Virus record (IMG/VR): IMGVR_UViG_3300046787_000266
Coordinates: 1 to 23,438 of that record
Length of the DNA stretch: 23,438 nucleotides
DNA from: a virus
Reading direction: 5' to 3' (one strand)
This document shows positions 15,358 to 22,054 of this stretch, in pieces (the stretch's first letter is position 1; every line of letters starts with the position of its first letter). The position numbers and the translations under genes are program-made. Below the pieces are notes generated by a model. It was given only the letters and a program-made list of their open reading frames with translations, had not been told where the DNA came from and ran no database searches.

Positions 15358-15992
15358 TGTCAAACAACTACGAAGTAGTTGCTGACAAGGTCCTACATTT
15401 TCCGAATGCACTACCGGATCCAGCGGGCGCTATTCAACTATTAGAGAATCAAGCTAGCGCAACGGCCGGAGATTGGATCCCTTGGCATGCTAATAGGAAC
15501 CCTAGTAACACTCAGTACGGAGAACTAAAAGAGTTCACAGAAGCACGTCTAGAGTTGGAGACAGACGAGTTAGTTAAAGAAAAAGCTTCTACTTTTTTGG
15601 AAAACTTCTACGAAACAGTTAACCACTGTATTAGAGAGTATTTCAGGTACCTAGGTCTCGACGACGAGGTGGAGATTTCTTACTTTCAATCTCCTCAAAG
15701 CGTACGCCCAGAACACATAGCTATAAAAAAGTACTTCATAGGAGAGGGCTTAGGACCGCACCCAGACTGGGAGAAAGAGGATCCCGTAGCTTTTACTGCA
15801 TCTATGTACTTTAACGATGATTATGAAGGCGGGGACCTAGGTTTTCGAGATCTAGCGGTCTCCGTGAAACCAACCCCGGGCAGCGTAATAGTTTTCCCCT
15901 CATCCTATTTCCACTACTCAGTACCGATGATTAGCGGTACAAAATACGTAACAAACATCTTAGTACTACTCCCCAAAAGCGCACTAGACTAG
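15357..15992 (+). CDS. Prolyl-4-hydroxylase-like 2OG/Fe(II) oxygenase 4
   Basis: The smallest of the set (211 aa), but complete: H135-x-D137 (GPHPDWE), distal H186 (YFHYSVP) and K196 (SGTKYVT). The signature FNDDYEGGDLGF and the strand KPTPGSVIVFPSSY match its neighbours. The N-terminus starts the fold almost at once (YEVVADKVLHFPNALPD), so there is little extra substrate domain. Proline inside the HxD loop (HPD) is less common than a small or hydrophobic residue but compatible with iron binding. It is joined to oxygenase 3 by a TAATG overlap, so the two enzymes are probably made in similar amounts. Substrate unknown. Confidence 0.88.
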   Translation: MSNNYEVVADKVLHFPNALPDPAGAIQLLENQASATAGDWIPWHANRNPSNTQYGELKEFTEARLELETDELVKEKASTFLENFYETVNHCIREYFRYLGLDDEVEISYFQSPQSVRPEHIAIKKYFIGEGLGPHPDWEKEDPVAFTASMYFNDDYEGGDLGFRDLAVSVKPTPGSVIVFPSSYFHYSVPMISGTKYVTNILVLLPKSALD

Positions 15993-16018
15993 TTAATATT
16001 AATAGACAGGTATAAACA

Positions 16019-16786
16019 ATGTTTTTAGCAGAAAAACTACACGAGCAGGTTTTTTATTATCAAGATGTAATTGAAAACTCAGAGCAGCTGGTAACGTTGA
16101 TCGAAGAGCTAGATTCAGACGAATCTACGCACCCAGTCATCCCTGGGTGGGGTAAGTGGCTATCAAACAGCGCTGATGGCCATGCTTTTGGCGGAAAAAA
16201 AGACTTCGACCCCTCCAAGCTATCGGACCTAGACTCCCCTAGAAAAGCCGATGTAGAGAGAGTAGTTACTGCTATTAAATCTGCTGTCGAAGATGTAGCT
16301 ACGGCATACTATAGAGACCGAGGCTTTGAAGGTAAGCCTAATTTGTCACCATTCACTGGTGTTATGAAGTACCGTCCAGGCTGCGCCATGGGTGCCCACT
16401 TCGATGCGCAGGCTGGAGACAGGACTCTAAAATACTCCATCGTTCTGTATTTGAATGAGGATTATGAGGGTGGAGAGATCTCGTTCGCTGTGCGTGACTA
16501 CGATCTTCGCGACACTAAATTCTCCCACTTAAAGCCGCTAGACGACGTCAATGACCCGGATAACGAGGGTAGGATTGACTTTTGGCTAAAGCCGAAGGCT
16601 GGATCGGCTTTGATCTTTCCATCAACCCACCCATTCATGCACCGGGTCCACACCATGATCTCCGGTGATAAGTACATTTTTCCTGGATTTGTTTTCATCG
16701 AAGAGTTCGATCCTAGTGACCAAGCTTCTAGAGAAAAGTACAATGCTGGATCTGCCTACGAGCCGGTTCAACCATCTAGCTACTAA
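16019..16786 (+). CDS. Prolyl-4-hydroxylase-like 2OG/Fe(II) oxygenase 5
   Basis: Complete dioxygenase of 255 aa. The triad is H127-x-D129 (GAHFDAQAG) with H208 (FMHRVHTM), and K218 (SGDKYIF) binds 2OG. The signature LNEDYEGGEISF is followed by a 35-residue insertion (about 157-187, rich in Asp and Lys) before the KPKAGSALIFPSTH strand. The insertion is shared in shorter form by oxygenase 6 and would widen the active-site mouth. The C-terminal 30 residues (FDPSDQ to PSSY) are polar and probably flexible. The start follows a 26-base gap with ACAGG about 8 bases before the ATG, a fair SD site. Substrate unknown. Confidence 0.88.
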   Translation: MFLAEKLHEQVFYYQDVIENSEQLVTLIEELDSDESTHPVIPGWGKWLSNSADGHAFGGKKDFDPSKLSDLDSPRKADVERVVTAIKSAVEDVATAYYRDRGFEGKPNLSPFTGVMKYRPGCAMGAHFDAQAGDRTLKYSIVLYLNEDYEGGEISFAVRDYDLRDTKFSHLKPLDDVNDPDNEGRIDFWLKPKAGSALIFPSTHPFMHRVHTMISGDKYIFPGFVFIEEFDPSDQASREKYNAGSAYEPVQPSSY

Positions 16787-16787
16787 C

Positions 16788-16793
16788 TAGAAT
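16788..16793 (+). promoter_or_regulatory. Weak candidate -10 before oxygenase 6
   Basis: TAGAAT overlaps the end of the previous gene's stop region and ends 10 bases before the ATG at 16804, which has no SD site. It resembles the other TANNNT elements near starts in this window, but the spacing is longer, so confidence is low. Confidence 0.22.
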
Positions 16794-16803
16794 ACTGACG
16801 TAG

Positions 16804-17655
16804 ATGATAACTAACGAAGATGGCTATATTGTAGAGGAGATATTTCCTCGCATTTTAGTCTTTAAAGGCGCTCTAGATTGCTCGGATGAGCTTATAGATT
16901 TTTACGAGCAAAACTCCAAGTGGAGTAGTTGGTTTACATATGGCACGCATGTAACTGACGAAGGGCCAGCTTTCGAGTGGGACCACTTTCCGGGGCATGA
17001 TGAGTGGCATTTGAAAATGGTTGAATCACAGGCTGACGAGTATAAAAAGCGTATAGCAGAGATTTTTTATGATATTTCTAAAATATACATAGATAAATAT
17101 GACTATGTTAAAAATAGCTGGATCTGCAGAACCTGGAATATCGCAAAATACACCCCAACGCCTGTAGAAAAAGAATCAGCTATGGAGTTTCATACTGATT
17201 TTCAAGAAGAGAGGGCTGAAACACCGGGAGATCAGTTCGGGCTGACTTGTGTATTTTACCCTAATGACGACTATGAGGGCGGCGAGATACAGTTTACGAT
17301 AGTAGGAGATAACCCGTCTGACACTAAATTAGTATCGTTTAAGCCAGAGAAGGGCGACGTAATACTTTTCCCATCCACGGCACCCTACTATCATGGTGTA
17401 AATAATATCTATAGTGGGCATAAGTACATAATAAGACTCTATTGGCTACATAACTACGGCGGGTCCCCTGACTGGCACTCACTTAAAGAGAAATACGGAC
17501 AAGAGTGGGAAGTGCTAGAAGAGTGTCGACTATCAAGTAACCCTAAAACTCACTACTTTAGGTCAGTACCAGGAGCACCTAAGCGGTCTCTAGTCGAGTA
17601 CTACGAGCGACTAGATAGTGGAACCCTCCACCAGTGGGGCGAAGTGGAGCACTAA
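16804..17655 (+). CDS. Prolyl-4-hydroxylase-like 2OG/Fe(II) oxygenase 6
   Basis: The longest of the P4H-like set (283 aa). The triad is H130-x-D132 (EFHTDFQ) with H197 (YYHGVNNI), and K207 (SGHKYII) is the 2OG residue. The signature is PNDDYEGGEIQF; a short insertion (about 166-175) precedes the KPEKGDVILFPST strand. Unlike the others it has a C-terminal extension of about 70 residues (from LHNYGGSPDWHSLKEKY to EVEH), rich in charged and aromatic residues, which may be a partner-binding arm. No SD site is visible, and a weak -10 candidate lies 10 bases before the ATG. It is followed after 3 bases by the TauD-like gene. Substrate unknown. Confidence 0.87.
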   Translation: MITNEDGYIVEEIFPRILVFKGALDCSDELIDFYEQNSKWSSWFTYGTHVTDEGPAFEWDHFPGHDEWHLKMVESQADEYKKRIAEIFYDISKIYIDKYDYVKNSWICRTWNIAKYTPTPVEKESAMEFHTDFQEERAETPGDQFGLTCVFYPNDDYEGGEIQFTIVGDNPSDTKLVSFKPEKGDVILFPSTAPYYHGVNNIYSGHKYIIRLYWLHNYGGSPDWHSLKEKYGQEWEVLEECRLSSNPKTHYFRSVPGAPKRSLVEYYERLDSGTLHQWGEVEH

Positions 17656-17658
17656 TCA

Positions 17659-18507
17659 ATGCCTGCTATAGATATAGTTCCAGTGTCCTCTTTAGCGGAT
17701 GCGATTTCCAACATAGATGATATCGCTAGGCTGTTCGCAGAAGAGGGGATAGTGCTCTTAAGGGGTCATAAATTCTCTACAGAAGAGCAGCTCGCTACGG
17801 CTAAGATTCTAGGGGACGAGTTCTCTTGGAATGTTTGCTCGGACGCTAGTAGCGACACCCTGAGCAGCGCTATATATTATGGAGGACATTCCGACATCCA
17901 GGGGAGAGACTACAACCAAACTAGAGAAGAGTACGTGCTAGATTGGCACATAGAGCAGGTCTATTACGTAGATCCCGTACTGGCAGGGCTGTGGAGTATG
18001 ACCACATTTACTGCAGACTCGAAGTCTGGAAATACGAGATTTGTAGACTCTACAGGCCTATTCGATTCGCTTACTGATTCAGATAAAGAGTTTCTATCAC
18101 AATCGGTAGTGTCTTGGAACAAGCCATTATCTAGCGGATCGGGACCATTCTTTACCCCGGCAGTGTCAGATCATCCGATAACAGGTAGACCTACACTCAG
18201 GGTGGAGACTGATCAGGGGTGTATTTCTATGCCAAAGCTAGAGCTCTGGGCAGGCTCCCACCCGACCGTGAACCAAGTAGAGACATTTGAAAATATCATG
18301 ACAGCGATAAAAGCTCGATTGCTAAGCGACCAAGATATTAGATATTCTCAGAGGTGGCAAGAAGGAGATCTACTGATCGTTGATCTTTTCAGGATGTACC
18401 ATGCCGTCATGGGCGGGTTCGGATTTGGTCAACGGATAATTACCGGTATAGTAGTAAGGCCTAAAAACTACACCAACGATCTTTATGACAGTTTGGATAA
18501 AATATGA
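17659..18507 (+). CDS. TauD/TfdA-like 2OG/Fe(II) oxygenase with HxE triad
   Basis: This 282-aa protein belongs to a different 2OG-oxygenase branch from its neighbours. The start EEGIVLLRGHKFSTEEQ, then DWHIEQVYYVDPVLAGLWSM, GNTRFVDS and WQEGDLLIVDLFRMYHAV follow the TauD/TfdA/clavaminate-synthase order. The iron site is H97-x-E99 with distal H248, and R259 (GQRIITGIV) holds 2OG. Glu in place of Asp is seen in the clavaminate synthase and asparagine/arginine-hydroxylase branch, which act on free or carrier-bound amino acids and small molecules. This suggests a small-molecule or precursor substrate rather than a folded protein (inference). The start uses GTGGAG about 10 bases upstream, and the stop overlaps the next ATG by 4 bases (ATGA). 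Confidence 0.82.
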   Translation: MPAIDIVPVSSLADAISNIDDIARLFAEEGIVLLRGHKFSTEEQLATAKILGDEFSWNVCSDASSDTLSSAIYYGGHSDIQGRDYNQTREEYVLDWHIEQVYYVDPVLAGLWSMTTFTADSKSGNTRFVDSTGLFDSLTDSDKEFLSQSVVSWNKPLSSGSGPFFTPAVSDHPITGRPTLRVETDQGCISMPKLELWAGSHPTVNQVETFENIMTAIKARLLSDQDIRYSQRWQEGDLLIVDLFRMYHAVMGGFGFGQRIITGIVVRPKNYTNDLYDSLDKI

Positions 18508-18974
18508 ATGAAGAGCTAAGACCAGCCCACAAAAACCTACTGGAAGATTTTAAGGCCAGGGTATTAGATAAGTCTGCTGATTCGTATCTGCTTGCTATTG
18601 CGAGAGACGGCGAGTTCCCGGCTAGATCTATCTACTTTTACGGTGATGCGGTGTCCGCTGCCGCCGGGTACGGGAACTATATCGACTGGGGTTTTGCAAA
18701 AGATTTTTTAACTGTGACCCTATATGAGCCTACTGGTAAAGTTCACGAAAAAGTACTACAACGTCCACGTGGTGGCGAATGCGTGTTTGTTAGAGATGAC
18801 TACAACACAGCTGCCGAGATTTTTTTAGACTGTAAAAACAACATTTCAGAAGAGTCTTATAACCAACTTGTCTATAGGTTTGCTAAACTATTTTCTAAAG
18901 ACAACCAGCGCTTTAATCATGAGCGTTTTTTAATCAACACCGGCTATACAGGAGAGATCACCGATGGCGTTTGA
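18504..18974 (+). CDS. Conserved-looking protein of unknown function (156 aa)
   Basis: I do not recognise a named family. It is a compact alpha/beta protein: a helical start (LRPAHKNLLEDFKARVL), strands with SYLLAIARDGEFPARSIYFYGDA, an IDWGFAKDFLTVTLYEPTGKVHEKVLQRPRGGECVFVRDD core, and a helical end (SEESYNQLVYRFAKLFSKDN). No transmembrane segment, signal peptide or Cys cluster is present. The PRGGECVFVRDDY motif is a good handle for searches. It is locked between two oxygenase genes with overlaps on both sides (4 and 11 bases), so it is surely co-translated with them and probably acts in the same process, for example as a partner subunit or adaptor (inference). The codons and frame are clean, so it is a real gene. 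Confidence 0.78.
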   Translation: MNEELRPAHKNLLEDFKARVLDKSADSYLLAIARDGEFPARSIYFYGDAVSAAAGYGNYIDWGFAKDFLTVTLYEPTGKVHEKVLQRPRGGECVFVRDDYNTAAEIFLDCKNNISEESYNQLVYRFAKLFSKDNQRFNHERFLINTGYTGEITDGV

Positions 18975-19632
18975 GAATAAGGGATACTTCAAGGAAGATA
19001 TCATCCACTATGACGATTTCATCCCTGTAGAGGATCAGCAGAGAATTATCGCCTACTTCGAAGATGAGGGGCACCCGTGGAGTATGTCTGCGTTTTACGA
19101 GTCATACGGAATGAGCCTGCTCGTAGACGACCCTAAGCTAGAGGAATATGGACTACCTAGAGACTACCTAGGTAAACTAGTCACCAGACTACAGGAGCAT
19201 GTAGAGAACGCTCACGGGCGTCCAGTAAAATCAGTATCAAGCCACGCTCAGAAGTGGGAAGTTGGCGCTTTTGCACCATTCCACTCCGACAACACCGACA
19301 TGGACGGAAATCCTTCCGCCTGGGAGAAAAGCAAGCTCGTGTGTTTGCTGTATATCAACGATAGTTACGAAGGCGGAGAGTTAGATTTTCGCGATCATGA
19401 ACTGACTATCAAACCTAAGGCGGGACAGCTAATTACCTTCCCTGGTGGGATTTTAAACGTTCACCAAGTTAAGCCAGTGGAGTCCGGGACTCGACACACA
19501 ATCGGTGCATTCTGGGATTACGCCGAGTCAGAATATTCTGAAGAGCGCTTGGCAGAATGGGAAGCCGAGATCGAGAAGGTCCGCGAGGAACAGAAGCTTC
19601 AGCAGGAGCAGTGGCGCAAGGGTGTTTATTAA
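18964..19632 (+). CDS. Prolyl-4-hydroxylase-like 2OG/Fe(II) oxygenase 7
   Basis: Last enzyme of the block (222 aa). The triad is H107-x-D109 (PFHSDNTD) with H167 (NVHQVKPV), and R177 (SGTRHTI) binds 2OG. The signature is INDSYEGGELDF and the strand KPKAGQLITFPGG. The ESGTRH end, with Arg, resembles oxygenase 3 and canonical P4H-like bacterial proteins. The C-terminus has a charged helix (EERLAEWEAEIEKVREEQKLQQEQW, about 192-218) likely to form a short coiled coil, which no other member has; it may tether the enzyme to a partner or to itself. The ATG has GGAGAG about 7 bases upstream, inside the preceding gene, which it overlaps by 11 bases. Substrate unknown. Confidence 0.88.
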   Translation: MAFENKGYFKEDIIHYDDFIPVEDQQRIIAYFEDEGHPWSMSAFYESYGMSLLVDDPKLEEYGLPRDYLGKLVTRLQEHVENAHGRPVKSVSSHAQKWEVGAFAPFHSDNTDMDGNPSAWEKSKLVCLLYINDSYEGGELDFRDHELTIKPKAGQLITFPGGILNVHQVKPVESGTRHTIGAFWDYAESEYSEERLAEWEAEIEKVREEQKLQQEQWRKGVY

Positions 19633-19724
19633 TATACCCTAATCCACTATGCTGCAACTCAATCAGACGTGCTGTAGTAGGGTAAAATATAAAGAGAAAT
19701 AGGCCGTTTCTCAGAGGATTTTCC
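19633..19724 (+). promoter_or_regulatory. Promoter region of the second tail-fibre module
   Basis: This 92-base gap holds GTAAAATA (19682-19689), the same octamer as at 5211, 35 bases before the GTG at 19725. TACCCTA (19635-19641) and TAGGGTA (19678-19684) form a 7-bp inverted repeat whose right arm overlaps the -10-like element, as an operator would. The SD site is AGAGGA (19713-19718). No clear -35 or terminator is seen. Confidence 0.42.
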
Positions 19725-20087
19725 GTGCATTGTGCTACCACCAATTATTACGACATTATTGTCGATCAAGGTGCTACCCTACTGCGCTCTCTAGCTATCA
19801 AAAACTCGGCTAAGAAGCCAATATCTGTTGCTGGATACACCGCTCGTATGCAGGTTCGTGAAAAATCCTCCTCTACTACCGTTGTTTTACTGCTAACTAC
19901 AGAAAATGGCGGAATCGAGCTCAACCCAACCGCTGGAACAGTTCTAATTATCGGAACTCCAGCTCAGACTGCCGCACTTAATCCGACTAGTTACGCCTAT
20001 GACTTAGAGTTAGAGGAAACTGCTACCGGAATAGTCACCAAGATTATTCAGGGCAATCTGACAGTCCGTCCGGAGGTAACTAGATAG
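19725..20087 (+). CDS. Small beta-rich tail-module protein, second copy
   Basis: This 120-aa protein is a paralogue of the gene at 5258 with the same length. Shared blocks are [36 protein letters not shown] and the end EVTR, with roughly 40 percent identity by eye. It is therefore likely another baseplate or fibre-attachment adaptor, this time for the collagen-like fibres that follow. It starts with GTG and a good AGAGGA SD site 6 bases away; a short extra N-terminus (MHCATTN) replaces MSTPAG of the other copy. The codons for its last residues contain GGAGG, which is the SD site of the next gene, and its TAG overlaps the next GTG by one base. A precise function is not known. Confidence 0.8.
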   Translation: MHCATTNYYDIIVDQGATLLRSLAIKNSAKKPISVAGYTARMQVREKSSSTTVVLLLTTENGGIELNPTAGTVLIIGTPAQTAALNPTSYAYDLELEETATGIVTKIIQGNLTVRPEVTR

Positions 20088-22054
20088 TGCTATCAGATAA
20101 CTTTGCATACTTAGAGGTCAAAAGCGTTGGTGTTCAGGGACCAGCCGGTCCAACCGGCGCTCCCGGTCCAGCGGGTGGCCCTACTGGCCCTACAGGTACA
20201 CAAGGCCCAACCGGCCCTCAAGGCCCGACAGGTGCAACTGGTGCAACTGGTGCAGCAAGCACGGTAACCGGCCCAACCGGACCACAGGGACCAACCGGAC
20301 CTCAGGGTGCGCAGGGTATCCAGGGTGAACAAGGTTTACAAGGTGAACAGGGTCCTACAGGTGCTCAAGGGCCGATTGGTGCCACTGGCTCACAAGGTAT
20401 CCAAGGTGTCCAGGGAGCGACTGGTCCTCAAGGTATCCAAGGTGCCACTGGCCCTCAGGGTGCGACTGGTGCAACAGGTGCCACTGGCCCTCAGGGTGTG
20501 CAGGGCGATACAGGTCTCACTGGTTTAGTTGGACCTACCGGTTCTCAAGGCCCTACAGGTGCTCAAGGCATCCAAGGTGTCACCGGCCCGCAAGGCATTC
20601 AAGGTGCCACTGGGCCAACCGGCGCTCAGGGTGTGCAGGGCGCAACTGGTGCTACTGGTGCTACTGGTGCAGTTGGCCCCACTGGAGCAACTGGTGCAGC
20701 CGGTGCAGATAGCACGGTAGCTGGGCCAGCGGGTGCCACTGGACCTACAGGCGCTAAGGGTGATGCAGGACTTACTGGTCAGGTAGGTCCTACTGGTGCA
20801 ACTGGTTCTCAGGGTCAAACCGGTATTCAGGGTGTACAAGGTATTCAAGGTATCCAGGGTATCCAAGGCATTCAAGGAGCAACTGGTCCACAAGGTCCCA
20901 CAGGCGTACAGGGGTTGACAGGTGCTACAGGAGCAACTGGTGCTACAGGAGCAACTGGTTCACAAGGTGTTCCCGGAGATACGGGCCTCACTGGGCAAGC
21001 AGGGCCGACAGGCCCTACTGGAGCGCAAGGTATTCAGGGACCCACTGGAGCCATTGGCCCTACCGGATCCCAGGGTACGTCTATTCACTTTGCTGGTTCA
21101 GTAGAAGAAGTAGCTGACCTACCGACAAACGATTTAAGTGTAAACGATGCGTACATCGTAAACTCCAACGGAGATCTTTACGTATGGAACGGCACCGGCT
21201 GGGATAATGTTGGTCAAATTGTTGGTCCTCAGGGCGAGGTGGGGCCTACAGGCCCAACCGGACCGACTGGTGCTCATGGTGTTTACGAAGTGTCCGAGCT
21301 ATCCCCAGAGAATCCCGTAGAGGGAGACGTTTGGTTTGATTCAGCTTCAGGGCAGACGTTTGTTTTTTATGACTCGTACTGGGTAGAGATAACTGCAAAT
21401 AAGGTTGGCGCGACTGGCGCGACTGGTGCAACTGGTGCAACTGGTGCAACCGGGGCCACAGGATTGACTGGAGCTACTGGCGCAACTGGCCCTCAGGGCG
21501 GCACTGGCCCAACTGGAGCAACTGGCGAACAAGGAGTCCAGGGTGCAACTGGCCCTCAGGGTGTTCAAGGTATTCAAGGAGCCACTGGTCCTCAGGGTGA
21601 AGTTGGACCTACCGGCCCAACCGGTGCAACTGGAGCAGACTCTAACGTAACTGGTCCAACTGGCGCAACCGGAGGCATCGGTCCAACGGGACCAACCGGA
21701 CCAACCGGACCTCAGGGCGAACAAGGAGTCCAGGGTGCAACTGGCCCTCAGGGTGTTCAAGGTATTCAAGGAGCCACTGGTCCTCAGGGTGAAGTTGGAC
21801 CTACCGGCCCAACCGGACCTCAGGGGCTTCAGGGTGTTCAAGGAGTAACTGGACCAACCGGAGAAACTGGCAATCAAGGCCCTACAGGGCCTACTGGCGC
21901 ACAGGGTATTCAAGGGCCAACAGGTCCAACTGGTGCAGGTCTACCTACGGGTGGTACTATAAATCAAATACTGACTAAAGCATCGTCTGACGACTATGAC
22001 TACCAGTGGGCAGACCCTAGTGCGCTTACAGTAATTGACGGAGGAACTGTCTAA
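20087..22054 (+). CDS. Collagen-like tail fibre 1 (655 aa)
   Basis: Mostly Gly-X-Y triplets: blocks at about 18-330, 380-398 and 441-620. Pro is nearly always in the X position (GPT, GPQ) and Thr, Gln, Ala or Val in Y, so the protein lacks the X-Pro-Gly context typical of animal prolyl-4-hydroxylase targets but is rich in GPT and GAT. Two non-collagen modules interrupt it: 331-379 ([20 protein letters not shown]) and 399-440 ([18 protein letters not shown]). These are fibre-type beta knobs. The end ([20 protein letters not shown]) is the common C-terminal junction of collagen-like phage fibres. It should form a trimeric rod on the virion. The GTG start overlaps the previous stop and uses GGAGG 10 bases upstream. 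An exact 101-bp internal duplication is present. Confidence 0.9.
   Translation: MLSDNFAYLEVKSVGVQGPAGPTGAPGPAGGPTGPTGTQGPTGPQGPTGATGATGAASTVTGPTGPQGPTGPQGAQGIQGEQGLQGEQGPTGAQGPIGATGSQGIQGVQGATGPQGIQGATGPQGATGATGATGPQGVQGDTGLTGLVGPTGSQGPTGAQGIQGVTGPQGIQGATGPTGAQGVQGATGATGATGAVGPTGATGAAGADSTVAGPAGATGPTGAKGDAGLTGQVGPTGATGSQGQTGIQGVQGIQGIQGIQGIQGATGPQGPTGVQGLTGATGATGATGATGSQGVPGDTGLTGQAGPTGPTGAQGIQGPTGAIGPTGSQGTSIHFAGSVEEVADLPTNDLSVNDAYIVNSNGDLYVWNGTGWDNVGQIVGPQGEVGPTGPTGPTGAHGVYEVSELSPENPVEGDVWFDSASGQTFVFYDSYWVEITANKVGATGATGATGATGATGATGLTGATGATGPQGGTGPTGATGEQGVQGATGPQGVQGIQGATGPQGEVGPTGPTGATGADSNVTGPTGATGGIGPTGPTGPTGPQGEQGVQGATGPQGVQGIQGATGPQGEVGPTGPTGPQGLQGVQGVTGPTGETGNQGPTGPTGAQGIQGPTGPTGAGLPTGGTINQILTKASSDDYDYQWADPSALTVIDGGTV
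21524..21624. repeat. 101-bp exact direct repeat, copy 1
   Basis: The segment is identical, base for base, to 21716-21816. The offset is 192 bases, a multiple of three, so it adds 64 codons without changing the frame. It lies in the third collagen block of the 655-aa fibre and points to recent slippage or unequal recombination. Confidence 0.95.
21716..21816. repeat. 101-bp exact direct repeat, copy 2
   Basis: Second copy of the exact repeat at 21524-21624. The flanking bases differ on both sides, so the identity ends sharply at 101 bases. Confidence 0.95.

Noticed and set aside
11714-19632. DNA-base-modifying oxygenases of the TET/JBP type
   Set aside because: The motifs (NDDYEGG, KPxxG, SGxKY) fit P4H-like enzymes, and there is no thymidylate-synthase-like, glucosyltransferase or other DNA-hypermodification gene nearby. 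It remains possible only as a weak alternative.
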